Assembly: GCA_027596075.1 (NCBI GenBank) | Contig: JADGJC010000025.1 | Location: forward strand, 124,001 to 188,000 | DNA: 64,000 nt | DNA from: Rhizophlyctis rosea | Lineage: Eukaryota > Chytridiomycota > Chytridiomycetes > Rhizophlyctidales > Rhizophlyctidaceae | Direction: 5' to 3' | Shown here: positions 9,683 through 20,430 of the stretch, one piece after another | Layout: the number at the start of each line of letters is the position of its first letter | How positions within the stretch are numbered: position 1 is the stretch's first letter | Notes under the pieces: generated by a model | What the model was told of the DNA's origin: nothing | The model's database searches: none | What the model saw: the letters and a program-made list of their open reading frames with translations, nothing else | Made by a program: the position numbers and the translations under genes

Positions 9683-12600
9683 ATGATGTCAACACACTTG
9701 CAACGCATACACAAAGGAGCATCGTCGGTCTCGGTGTCAGCGACCAGTGTGACCAGGGTGACCCACACTCCTGCTGACTCCGTGGCTGACACAGACCCAG
9801 AGGCCTCATCCACCCCTCTCCCTTCCCTCACGCCCGTCAGATCACCTGTATCACCTTCCGCCAAAGTATCCATACTCCGCGCCAGCAAAGAGCCCACATC
9901 GACATCCTCCGTCCTCGACGCGCATTCAACCCTCGCCGTCAAACTGCACCAACTGAAAACCACCCTTCGCGACATTATAAAAACGCGTCAGCCAACTCCA
10001 CATCAGGCTCAGAGGACAAGTATCGAAGCAGACAAAATCCAAACCATTCTCTATTTAGCAGCCACTCTAAACGAGGAAATCGTAACACCTTCACCATCGG
10101 GTGCCCTCTCTGACGTCAAAATAGACTCTACTCTCGGCTTCCACTTTGGTCTCCTCACCGCAACATCAGCATCACACCCCTCAAAATCCCAGTCCGCTAC
10201 AAAGGCGAAAACAATACACGTCAAAAACCAAGGCGAAACCCTCGTCAGAATCGAATGCATCCTGATCAGCCCTGACGAAGGGCGGTTCTCAATCTCAGGA
10301 GCCAAAATCCACTCCATCCCCGTTCCGCCAAATTCTACACCACCTGGGTCGGGAGATCCTCCAGCTCAACGTCCACACCTATCTACAGACAGCCACCACC
10401 TAATCTGTTCCATATCCCCACATTCAACACTTCACATAGACGTCCTTCCCACCACTCTCTCCACTCCACCAAAGACCAAGAAATCATGTCTGGGCTGGCT
10501 TTTCATGTTACTGAATGCTGGCGATGGCGAACATCTGGTGGCGAGGCCGTTAGTGGTTGAGATTACCGATGTGGATGTGGAGCGTGTTGGGGAGTTTGCC
10601 TTGGATGTTTATAAGGCGCCGTTTGTGCCTGAGGAATATCGGTGTAAGTCTTGGATTGGGGATAAGGGAGTAGTGTGATTGCGGTGGGGGGGGTGGATGG
10701 GTTGTGGGGTGGGTGGGGGTTGGTGCCTCGTGTTGTGGGGAAAGTGGTGTGGTGTGGTGTGAGTGGGGAGAGGGCGGGGGAGTGGATGGCGGGTTTGTTT
10801 GGGGGGTTGGTGCTTGCGGGATGAAGAGTACGGGGAAAGTGGTGGGGTGTGGTGTGGTTGCGGTGTGTGTGGTTGGGAGAAAAAGCCAGAGCACCAACAA
10901 TGAGAACCAATTTGACCATCGTACACACAGATATCAACTCCCTCCCAGCCCGCCCCTACCCCGGTATCCCACCGCCAACACCCAAATACCACCACATATC
11001 CCAATCCCTAATGCCCACATACCCAATCAACCTCCTCCCCTACGCAACCTCCATGCCCGCCCTCCCACACATCGAACCACTCTACAACCCACCACCCAAC
11101 ACCCTCCCACCAATCTCCACAACCCACTACGAGCGCCACTTCGCCCACCTATGCGCAGCAGAACTAGCTGCCCGCATTCGAGAAATGGAAGAATACAGCC
11201 TTTACAACCATCCAATAGAATCGCTCGATCCGGGCAGGTACTTGATTGTTGTTCCGGGGATCAGGGAGAACAAACCTTTCCTACGGGTTGGGGATGTGGT
11301 CAGCGTTCGGAGATGCCCGTTGGCGAATTTTGATGGGATTGAGTTTGGTAAGCTGTTTGTGCCGCCCCCCCCCCCCCCCCCCCCCCCCCGGGCGAGCGTC
11401 TTTGCTTTTGAACTAATCGTATATCAATTCGCATCACTTGCCTCTTCAGAGGGCTACATAACGGCCATGAATAAGAAAGAGGGGTAAGGTGGTGAAAGAA
11501 GGAGCGCTAAACCCAGACTCTGAAACCATGATAAATTTCCTCACAGTAAAATCTTCGTGAACATGTCCCCCTATTTCACCATCAAAGCCGCCGAAGAGTT
11601 CCCGGCACTCAATGCGCCCAGAACGGAGGAGAAGTTTAACATTCGATTCATCGTAGGTTTTTTTTTGCGGGGAAACAAAATAAAAAATCGGCGTGGTTTC
11701 TATATTGGAAGTTTTGGGTTTTCGATTTTCGCCTTTCTTGAATTATTAAACCGTTTTTTTCTTCCGTTTCATATTTTGGCTTGATGCCACATAGGTTAAT
11801 GCTGATTCCCTCCGGTCAATGACGAGGGCGTTGGCGTATCTACAATCGTTGTTGGGCACGATAAGCAATCCTCCTCAGCGGTCGCTTGCACGTAAATGGC
11901 TCTTCCCCGAAGTTACGGATGGCGTGGATCTACCGCCCGATGAGATGCCGAGGGTGGGATTGGATTTCACGGATAGGATGTTGAATTGGGAGCAGAAGGT
12001 TGGTGTGTGTTTTTTCTGGTCATGGGGTTGTTTTTCATGTTGTCGAGAATTCTTGAATTGATTCTGGGTTTTTGTGTGGGGTCTCATTTTTTTTTCCGTT
12101 TTGGTTGTGGTAGATTGCAGTTGAATCTATTGTTAAGAACAATTATGGGGATGTGCCGTATGTCATTTGGGGTCCGCCAGGTGAGGGAGCGAAATATTCT
12201 GTCAAACGAAAAAAAAAACACAACTTGTCTGCTCAGTTTCTGATACTTCTCGTTTTTTCCTTTGAAAAAAGGAACCGGCAAAACAAAAACTCTAATCGAA
12301 GCCATCCTCCAAACAATCAAACACCACCCAACCGCCCACATCCTCGCCGTCGCTCCCTCCAATTCCGCCGCAGACACTATAACCCTCCGCCTACTCCCCC
12401 ACCTAACACCCCACCAACTAATCCGCCTCAACTCCCCCTCCCGCACCTTCGCCGAAGTCCGTGACGCCCTCATGCCATTCTGCATGATCAACTCATCCAA
12501 CGTAACGGGTGGGGCGTTTTTCGATTTAGATGTCTCCCGTGTGGTGAAGGCGTCGGTGGTTGTCATGACTTGCGATGATGCGAGGGGGTTGTTTGAAAGT

Positions 12601-14428
12601 GGGTTGGGGAATTGGGTTGTGGGGAGTGTGTGGGAGGCGTATCATAGGGAGATGGGGAGGCTGTATCCGCTGTTGCATCCGGAGGGGGTGGGGAGTGTTA
12701 GGAGGAGGCATTGGACGGTTGGTTTTGAGGGGGTTTGTGTCTTTTTGTGGGTTGCTGACATTTTCTAACTTTCCCGCTTCTATCGTACCCCATACCCCAG
12801 CACGTCTTCCTGGACGAAGCAGGCCAAGCCTCCGAACCCGAGTTATCCGACACCCTATCCCTCATCCTCACCCCCGACGCGCACCTCCCACCCACCACCA
12901 ACCTATTTCCCCAACCAAGATGCCAATTCATTCTCTGCGGAGACGTCAAACAACTCGGTCCATTCATCCAGTCCAATTATGCACGAGCAAAGGGGTTGGA
13001 CGTGTCGTTGATGGAGCGCTTGATGGGACGGGATCTGTATAGTGAGGATGTTAGGAAGCGGAGTGGGGAGTTCCGAGTTGGGGATGTGGGGGTTGTGGTT
13101 TTGAAGAGGGAGCCTTTTGTGAGGTTGAAGTGTGAGTTTTTTTTTGTGTGTGGGTGGGGGGGGGGGTTATGTGCTCGCACTATTTTTGGGGTTTGCGTGA
13201 GAAGTTTTGCGTTTACTGACGTTTTTCGGTGTTCTGTAGGTAACTACCGTAGTCATCCAGGTAATTGCAATAGCAGACCCCATCACGCGATGGTTTTCTC
13301 ACGAAGGAACCCTACTAAAACCCCCTCCAAAAATAGGAATCCTCATGATGCCCTCCACACTATTCTACACAACAACCTTAGAAGTCTTCGCATCCCACAA
13401 GCTCACTCACGCCCTTTTACCACCCCTAAACAACAACCTGCACAATCTTTTCCCAACCTCGCTTCCCGTTCTTTTCTCCTCAATCGTCGGCCCAGACGAC
13501 CGAGCGCATGACGGTGGGGGATGGTGGAATGTTTCCGAGGCTGTGGAGGTCAAGAGGGTTGTGATGGAGTTGGTTGTGAATGGTGGTGTGGCTGCTGGGG
13601 ATGTTGGGGTTATGTGTGCTTTTAGGGAACAGGTTCGGGTTGTGAGACATGTTTTGAGAGGGGATAAGAGGTTGAGGGGGGTTGATGTCGGTGAGTTTCT
13701 TGATTCGGGGATTTATTTTCTTGGCGGGTTTTTGGGGGCAAAACTGATTTTTTTTGTATGCGGCGAAGGTACGGTTGAAGATTATCAGGGTCAGGAACGA
13801 CTTGTAACTGTGTTGTCGACCGTTAGATCGCAACAACGGTTTGTGGAGGATGATATCAGGACTGGGAGCGGGGTTGTTGGGCAACCCAAGCGGTTGAATG
13901 TTGCATTCACGAGGGCGCAGGCGGGGTTGATCATTGTTGGGAATCCTCATGTGCTTTCGGTATGTCTTCTTTTTCCTTTTCTCTATTCCAAAAAACATTT
14001 CAGGAAACTCTAGTTTCCGCTGTGTGCGTGATCTTCCATTCATACATTTACTTTGGGTTCTCCCGCCAAAAAAAAATCCCCGCTTACAGCACGACGAAAA
14101 CTGGCGCAACCTCCTACTTTTCTACTGCAAACACAACCTCACGTGTGGAACCATGCCCAAAACAATCATGGACGAGGCGGCAAGGTCAAGGTCGGATTCG
14201 TTGTCCCCTACTTCGCCGTATCGCGCTGGACAGCTTGAGAAGGGGCATAATTATGCCATGCGGGTTATGCAAACGGGTCCAAGGGAGTGGTTGGGGAGTG
14301 CAGCTGGGGAGTGGGGTGATGCGGTGGGTGAGGATGAGAGGGAGTTGGAGTGGAGTGTACATGCTGTTAGGGAGGTGTTGGAGGAGTGGAGAGTTGAGGA
14401 TTCGGAGGGGGGTGGGGAGGGGAAAGAG
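9683..14428 (+). CDS. MOV10/SDE3/Armitage-type superfamily 1 RNA helicase (3' end lost in assembly gap)
   Basis: Twelve exons read in phase: 9683-10643, 10931-11347, 11450-11483, 11547-11652, 11795-11998, 12114-12180, 12272-12732, 12801-13131, 13240-13260, 13337-13690, 13769-13959, and 14090 to the gap. A roughly 320-residue Ser/Thr/Pro-rich and beta-rich N-terminal region precedes the helicase core. Core motifs in order are GPPGTGKT (Walker A, split by an intron), APSNSAAD (Ia), FLDEAGQA (DEAG box), GDVKQLGP (III), NYRSHP (IV), TVEDYQGQE (V) and NVAFTRA (VI). The DEAG box and spacing match the Upf1-like MOV10/SDE3 branch, which unwinds RNA 5'-3' and works in small-RNA silencing and retroelement control. 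After a DENW block the frame continues with an acidic tail into ten Ns, so the stop is not seen. Confidence 0.92.
10644..10930 (+). other. Intron 1 of helicase gene: very G-rich, potential G-quadruplexes
   Basis: This 287-nt intron is almost free of C over its first 220 nt and contains many runs of 3-8 G on the sense strand. It switches to A/C-rich about 60 nt before the acceptor at 10930. The following exon starts strongly C-rich. G4 formation in the pre-mRNA is possible but not tested. Confidence 0.7.
11365..11389 (+). repeat. Poly-C tract, 25 bp, in helicase intron 2
   Basis: An uninterrupted run of about 25 C follows the GTAAGC donor at 11348 and a GCCG. It sits inside a short intron (11348-11449). 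The exact length is unreliable, since homopolymers this long are often mis-called. Confidence 0.85.
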
Positions 14429-14438
14429 NNNNNNNNNN
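14429..14438. other. Assembly gap (10 N)
   Basis: Ten Ns interrupt the 3' end of the helicase gene. True gap size is unknown. The sequence after the gap does not read as a clear continuation of the helicase protein. Confidence 0.98.
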
Positions 14439-15682
14439 ACCTGTTTCCGCTCTTCTCTTTATTGCGGTGGCGGTGGGGGTGTGTTTCCGGGGGGGGGTGT
14501 TGGGGGAAGGAAGTGGTCGCAGTGTTTATAGGGAACGGGTCTTTCATGCTTAGTTCAGTGTTGGAAACATGGCGAGTGCACGATTTATGGTGGGCGTACA
14601 CCGTGCGCAGTGGTTCAGACAAATGAGAGAATTTGGTGGAAGGTTTTTCCTAAATACATGACAACGTGGTGCGGGCTTGCGAGGTTGCCACACACATCCA
14701 TGAAAACAGTGATGATTGATTTTCGAAGGGTGTGGGAATTCTTCTACGCTGACACGGCTTGCAATGATGTCGATCTCAATGGTCGCAGTAGGCAGTTTTC
14801 CTCCTCAAAGCCCATAGTCTTTTTGTGAACGCCCAAACGACACTGCCGAATTCTGCATAAGTGTCCACCACTCGACAAAAAAGATGAGCTGGCGGGTGAA
14901 TGACGGTGTTGATGCTGGAAGTTGATTTGATCTAACCATTGATCTATCTGACAAAGTGTTTTATAAAGGTTTCCAATTTTCAGCGTCGACTCTACTGTGC
15001 AAAGAGCGGTGTTGATATCCCAGAATGAGGCTCGTTTCCGCACGCACGACATATCTACCGTGTGCCTGAAAATCATTGCATTTGTAACATGGCCTCTAAG
15101 GTGAGCAAATACCATGACTCACTTCGATCTTGATATCATGTACTAGTGTAACACCCCGTCCAGCAGCAAACTCGTCTTTATGTCTTGTAGCGTCAAGGGG
15201 CATCTCCGGCCATACACACGCAACAGGCGACCTCATCACGAACTTCGAGCAACGGCTTCAACAATCAAAGAACAGATAGATGATTTGTGGTGATGAAAGA
15301 ATTAATAGCCATTTAGCTATTTATGCAATGCCGTCCAACATGCGAGCTACATAATCCCACCATACAACAATCCAATCCGTCTAAAACCTAGCAAAGGATC
15401 CGGTGATGCTTGCTACGGTTCAGTCATCTGCCACGTCCATCTGGTCCCTCAAGAATCGCCGCAAATGTGGTCCAATCCATTGAAGTGGCGTTCTAAATTC
15501 ACAAGATTGTGTCTTCCCATCCGTCCACCCGCTGCCCCATCCAACAACCTTACACATTCTCCACCCAACTCTGCCGCATGAGCATCGTCAAGACCTTCAT
15601 CCCTCAGCGCCGACAGCATCTGGTCCCAATTGCTGGGATCACACTGAAGATGATGACCAGGGAGTAGAAGGCACGAAATCGC
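14439..15682. other. About 1.2 kb without a clear gene
   Basis: The right flank of the gap is G-rich for about 100 bp, then mixed. It lies between the truncated helicase and the stop of the F-box-like gene. Frames here have no domain-like features. The end of the helicase gene may fall just right of the gap. Confidence 0.4.
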
Positions 15683-16636
15683 TCATTGGTGGAAAAACGT
15701 ATTCGTGAGTGGGTATCCGTTCCGGTACATAAGGTCAGTCCGCATGTAGATGAGGGGATTGTGATCGCATGTGAAAGGGCATACCACGTGTATTTGGCCG
15801 AGTGTACGTTGGCGGTTCCATAATGTGGTGAGAAGGGAATGGGCTTTGGCATCAGGAAGACGAGACGCCAAGTCGATGATGTTGGACCATATTTCATCTC
15901 GGTCGCGTGCAGTAACCAAATCCATCATTGTTTGATTGATGATGTCGGTTTCGTTGTTATGCTCGGTGATTTGCGATTCCTCAATGACGATCGCGTGCTC
16001 GTGCTGATTGAATAAATCACCAGAAAGCAATGCTCGCAGTTGTGGGTGAGTGTTGGGATCAATGAGCTGTAAATCCGTGGGCTTCAGGGTGTAGGATAAT
16101 ACGGGATACCACTCCCTCCTTTGGGGCTTTCTGCCACTACCATAACAATCTACATAAAACTCCACCGCCCGTTTTGCCACCCGCACGGCCACCCTGTCTG
16201 GAAGGCAAAGCAGTACACTGTGTAGCAGATACTCAGTCCCATGAGTTTCCCCGTCTGAAAGATCTTCGTAATGCCACAGAATTTTCATGTTTTGAACAGC
16301 AAGTCTCGTTACCAGCTCCTCCGCAAAATCATTCATGAGCGGGTACCCCTCCCTGTCAAGATAGTCTAAAACATCTTCAACACCAAAATGCTCAAACTCG
16401 CATTTCATGTCATCCACCTTCCGCACTACGGAGTGCGCAATTGGATCTGGCAAACGTTTCGTTAAAAGTAAAATTTTGCGCCACGGTTTGGACCAAAGGT
16501 GCGGAAGGATGCGGGGGACGGTGTGAAGGACATGAGTGTGTGAGATTCTACTATCGCGGTTTACGATAATGAACTCGAGAAGTGATTTGTTGGAAAGGTA
16601 TTCGGCGATGGGCACCGTTATTTCGGGGGGCAAGGT
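15683..16636 (-). CDS. Probable F-box-like protein, start exon unresolved
   Basis: The open frame runs from about 16636 to the stop at 15683 (about 316 residues). It begins LPPEITVPIAEYLSNKSLLE, which has the L-P-x-E-I spacing and leucine pattern of an F-box (substrate adaptors of SCF ubiquitin ligases that bind Skp1). The remainder is helical with no LRR, WD40 or kelch repeats visible. The first possible codon after the upstream stop is TTG, not ATG. A 5' exon ending before a CATTGCAG or CCGAG acceptor just upstream (about 16650-16665) is therefore likely. The F-box call rests on the first 35 residues only. Confidence 0.55.
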   Translation of the reverse strand, partial: TLPPEITVPIAEYLSNKSLLEFIIVNRDSRISHTHVLHTVPRILPHLWSKPWRKILLLTKRLPDPIAHSVVRKVDDMKCEFEHFGVEDVLDYLDREGYPLMNDFAEELVTRLAVQNMKILWHYEDLSDGETHGTEYLLHSVLLCLPDRVAVRVAKRAVEFYVDCYGSGRKPQRREWYPVLSYTLKPTDLQLIDPNTHPQLRALLSGDLFNQHEHAIVIEESQITEHNNETDIINQTMMDLVTARDRDEIWSNIIDLASRLPDAKAHSLLTTLWNRQRTLGQIHVVCPFTCDHNPLIYMRTDLMYRNGYPLTNTFFHQ

Positions 16637-17201
16637 TGCATATGACGATCTCGTTACTCGGCAGCTGCAATGACGATAATAGAAGAAGATTTTTGGGTGG
16701 CAAAGTCAACTTCAGCAGTAGAAACGGGATAGATAAACCGCAGGGCATTCCATGGACGTCAATCAAGTTCAGCAACTTCAGCAACAGCCAAAAAGCGAAG
16801 AGTGACGAAGCGGAGTACCTGGAGTAAGCGGGTTCATGAGAGGTGAAGTAGGTAAGCACACCCTTACTACCCTACTTACCCTTCGAAAGCTTCCACCACT
16901 GTGGATCAACTGATCAATTCAGCCTGGTCCACCTGCTGGGTTATGTAAGCACCAGCTGATGGCACTACCAGTTTGTGTCCATTTCCCCCAATTTGGAAAT
17001 TGACAATACTGCCGTAGTAGGTTGTATCAGCGTGCAAGGTCCCTTGTTTGCAATTTGGACTTGAGAGCATGCCAAAGGCACACTTTTGGCACACTTTTGG
17101 CACTTCATCGCAGCCATCGAAATTCCCTTCGAGCTTGCCGGGAACTGTTTTGTCACGTTCTTCCGAGAGTGATCACCTCTCGGTGCGAAGAGCGCATTGC
17201 G
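16637..17201. promoter_or_regulatory. Divergent intergenic region with 11-bp tandem repeat
   Basis: About 565 bp lie between the F-box-like gene and the coiled-coil gene. An 11-bp unit GGCACACTTTT is repeated exactly at 17077-17087 and 17088-17098, with a third partial copy at 17099. This is about 105-125 bp upstream of the ATG at 17202. It is a candidate regulatory array by position. Confidence 0.45.
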
Positions 17202-18753
17202 ATGGACAACTACGTAAAAGCTCTACGCCACCGCAGCCCCTCATACACATCGCGCAATCTCACCTCTTCCCCCGCCACCACCCGCCAAACAAGCTCCCAC
17301 CTCGCAACCTCTTTAGTGTACGATTTGGACAACATCTCCGATCGCGAACGCTGCGACAAGCTTGAAGAGCTCTTGATAGCTAAGGATGCGGAGATAACTC
17401 TTTTGAAGCGGCAGCTGGCTGAACAGAAATACGCGGCCGCGTGGGATAGGTCGCGGCAAGGGAGTACGGTGCGGGCGTCGCCGGAAAACGAGAATGTGAA
17501 GTGGGTGGAAATGACAGGGGCGAAGGGGCCGCAGCGGGAGGAAGGGAAAGGAAAGAAGGAAAATGCGACGGAGAAGAGCTTGGGAGAGTCAATAGGATCC
17601 GCGGCTTCCATAGATCTAACGATGAAAACACCCACACCCGCCGCACGACGACCCACACGCGAACAACCACAAACAAAATCCACCAAAAATCCCGCATCAC
17701 CACCTCCCTCCGCAGGAAACAAAGAAAACACCACGTCACCCACATCAACGAAACAGACCGCTCTCACGATAATAACACGTCTGAAGAATCATATCCGCGA
17801 TCTTCGGCGCCAATTGGAAGAATCACACCGTGCTGCACGGGTAGACGCCGAATCTTACTCGCACCAAATCAAAGTCTTACAGGAATTGCTCGAGGCTAAG
17901 GATTGTCGACTGAGAGCGCTTGAGAAGATGGAAGTGCGAGATAAGAGTCGAGAGGTGGGTTTATGTTCATATTGGTGGATATGTACATTTGATTTGGCTA
18001 TGTGTAACTATGAACAATTTGACCAAAAAGCGCATCTACAAGATTCCGTCCTCACATTCACAGTCCTCTAAATTCATACGGAACAAGACAAAAACCGCCC
18101 ATACCCAAACACAAACTACATCATCATCCGCTGAACCTAACAAACCACCCTCACCAAATGCCACAACATCTTCACGACAGCCTTCTCCCACATCCGATCA
18201 ACGACCTCCACAACCGTCAACCCCACCAGATACCCATTACACAACCCTCATAATCCGCCTCCACTCCCTCTCGACTGCCCTATCAACCGCCCTCCCGTCT
18301 CTCCCTCCGCCGCCACCTGACCCTACACCACCATCCTCCGACCTTCACACCCATACAACAGCTCTTTTCACCCACTTGACAAGCTGCATCACCCTCCTCC
18401 GCAAAGAGCTCCGACGAACACTCGCAGCACTCGCGCAATCGAAATCGGATCTGAGGCACGTGGAACGCGAGATGGAGGAGGTTGAAGGGAGAGTCAGGGC
18501 TGGGAGGGAGACGGTTGCGGGGTTAGAGGAGAGAATTGCCGCAAGGACGAGGAGGGTGGAGGCGTTGGAGAGGTTGATTCGGGTTGCGCAGCTTAGGTGT
18601 GGGACGGGGCGGCTGGAGGAAAGGGAGGCGAGCAGAGATGGAGCGGATGATGACAGCGTGGATATGAGTGGGGAGACAGACGATCGAGATGCCTCAACCC
18701 GAAAGTTGGATGCAGGGATTCGTAGCGAGGAAGAGTCACAAAGTGTAACATAA
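17202..18753 (+). CDS. Coiled-coil protein, function unrecognised
   Basis: There are two exons, 17202-17954 and 18064-18753, joined in phase 0, giving about 480 residues. Upstream frame continues to 17022 but the first ATG is at 17202. One predicted coiled coil lies at residues 48-75 (DKLEELLIAKDAEITLLKRQ), a second near residues 190-250 (ITRLKNHIRDLRRQLEESHR), and a third in exon 2 (residues 370-440, leucine/arginine-rich heptads). Low-complexity Thr/Pro/Lys linkers separate them. The arrangement is typical of centrosomal, basal-body or septin-associated scaffolds, but nothing specific is recognisable. It is convergent with the GT17 gene, 61 bp away. Exon 2 shows the C-rich to G-rich switch near 18450. 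Confidence 0.65.
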
Positions 18754-18814
18754 TGTGATTTTCATGTCCGACATGAAGTAAAAAGCATCCTTCCCAAAAA
18801 CCGTCCACACCTCT

Positions 18815-19939
18815 TCATTCCTCTCTAACGCACCCCCCAGGCAGCAGAAACCGGAATCTTTCTGCATTCTCCAACAAATACCTTGGCAACCCCACCGCAC
18901 TCCCCGTCTTCGGCACACTCCCCATCTTACTCACCAACTCCCTGAAATCAAACGCCTCAGGCAACATCCCAAAGAAATCCCTCCCCTCACAAATAACCTT
19001 CTGCATTCGTCCCTTATCCAACAGCACCCCTTCCATCCCCTGCAACCGATCCGTATGACTATAAGCCCGCGCCTTGAACGCAAAATCGTGCAATCGTCGA
19101 AAACAAAACGTGCAGTGCCACCCGGCGTCCGCGAGGATTGTTTCGGTTGCTTTGGAGTGGCGGTAGTAAGTTTGTGGTGTGTAGATGTGGAGTTGGGGAC
19201 GCCAGGAGGAGGAGGTGTCGAGATGGAATTCGAAGGAGTAGATGTAGGTGCGGAGTTGGAGGTGGATGGAGGGTGGGGTGTTTGTGCAAGAGGTGAAGAG
19301 GGAGAGTGTGTGGGAGGAAGGGAGTTCATCTACGTCGGACATGAGGATGTAGTCTTTGTTGGGGCGGGGGGAGGCGGAGGATATGAGGGTGTTCATTGCG
19401 GTGCGGAGTTCGTTTTCTATTGCGAAGGGGCTTTCGCCTTGGGAAAGGGGACGGCCTTCATGTTTTGCATAAAGGATTTTGTCTGCGGCGAATGAGAAAC
19501 GATGTTGGTTTTCGTGTAAAAGGAGGGATTTGGGGAGTCCTGTGAATGTTGTTGTGCTTTCTAGGATTAGGAATTTGTCTACCACGTTGTATAATTCTCG
19601 TAAACGAATCTCCAGAAGGTCTAGCTCGATGCTGAAGATTATTGCGTCGTAGATTTTGGGTTTGTCTTCAGGGGCTGTGGTGTTTGGAATTGCGGTCCAG
19701 CCGTGGAGGGGGCATAATGTTGTGGGATCCATTCCTTCGGCATAGTAGTGAGGTATGACGTTCGTCGGCCTGTCTGGCTTATCCCACAGTGGACGTGTTG
19801 CATATGATAGTGTGTTTTGAAGCTGTTTGGGACGGATGCCCAACATCATCATTGTGAGGAGGACAATTGAGACAGTCCCCAGGCAGTTGATGAGGAGGTT
19901 CCGTTTAGACATTGTGCGTGGAGCTGAGAAGGTTGGCAT
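18815..19939 (-). CDS. GT17 family N-acetylglucosaminyltransferase (MGAT3/bisecting GlcNAc-transferase-like)
   Basis: One exon of about 374 codons from ATG 19939 to the stop at 18815. The frame is open further upstream but holds no earlier ATG; an alternative start is ATG 19912. A short basic N-terminus is followed by one hydrophobic signal-anchor (LLINCLGTVSIVLLTMMMLG, about residues 15-34), so it is a type II Golgi-style protein. The catalytic part has the GT17 features IFSIELDLLEIRLREL, FLILESTTTFTG, a DVDE metal-binding-type motif in ILMSDVDELPS, and the GWHCTFCF block. Family members add beta-1,4-linked GlcNAc to N-glycan cores or related acceptors; the acceptor here is unknown. Fungal GT17 genes are known but not universal. 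Its promoter is shared with CIA2. Confidence 0.92.
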   Translation of the reverse strand: MPTFSAPRTMSKRNLLINCLGTVSIVLLTMMMLGIRPKQLQNTLSYATRPLWDKPDRPTNVIPHYYAEGMDPTTLCPLHGWTAIPNTTAPEDKPKIYDAIIFSIELDLLEIRLRELYNVVDKFLILESTTTFTGLPKSLLLHENQHRFSFAADKILYAKHEGRPLSQGESPFAIENELRTAMNTLISSASPRPNKDYILMSDVDELPSSHTLSLFTSCTNTPPSIHLQLRTYIYSFEFHLDTSSSWRPQLHIYTPQTYYRHSKATETILADAGWHCTFCFRRLHDFAFKARAYSHTDRLQGMEGVLLDKGRMQKVICEGRDFFGMLPEAFDFRELVSKMGSVPKTGSAVGLPRYLLENAERFRFLLPGGCVREE

Positions 19940-20430
19940 TGAGAAGTATCGAGTAAACGTAGAGAATGAATGAGAGAAAGAAGTGGAAGACGATACTGAA
20001 GAGGAGACTTGTTTGGATGGGGCTGGATGGGCCCGTATGGATAGTTGGCAACGGAATGTGCGCAACGCGTCTTGGAAGATTTGGACGAAGTATCAACAGG
20101 ACCCTGCGGTGTACAACCGAACCCTGTGGCGCACAGGGCCACCGCCACATTTTGCCACTCGCTATCTCATTTCGAATCTCAAATTCCCCACCAATTCCTC
20201 CCCTTCTTTCACTTCCACTTCAATTCCCATACCCAAAATATTTTGATACTTCTTCTTGTTGGTATATAAAACTTATCACCGCTTTGTTCTGAAAAAAGGT
20301 CAGTATCTCTGTGACAGTTGAGTGGGTTTGGTATTCTCACACGTCAAAGGTCTTTTTGTTCAGTAGCTCCTCCAGAGTTCCCAATTCTAAACTTCAATTC
20401 TAAACTTCCAACCTATTTTTAGCTTTGACC
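19940..20430. promoter_or_regulatory. Divergent promoter of GT17 gene and CIA2
   Basis: These 491 bp separate outward-facing ATGs. On the CIA2 side a TATATAAA lies at 20263-20270. A perfect 13-bp tandem duplication CAATTCTAAACTT occupies 20382-20394 and 20395-20407, ending 23 bp before the CIA2 ATG. It may lie in the 5' UTR. Regulatory function is inferred. Confidence 0.45.
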
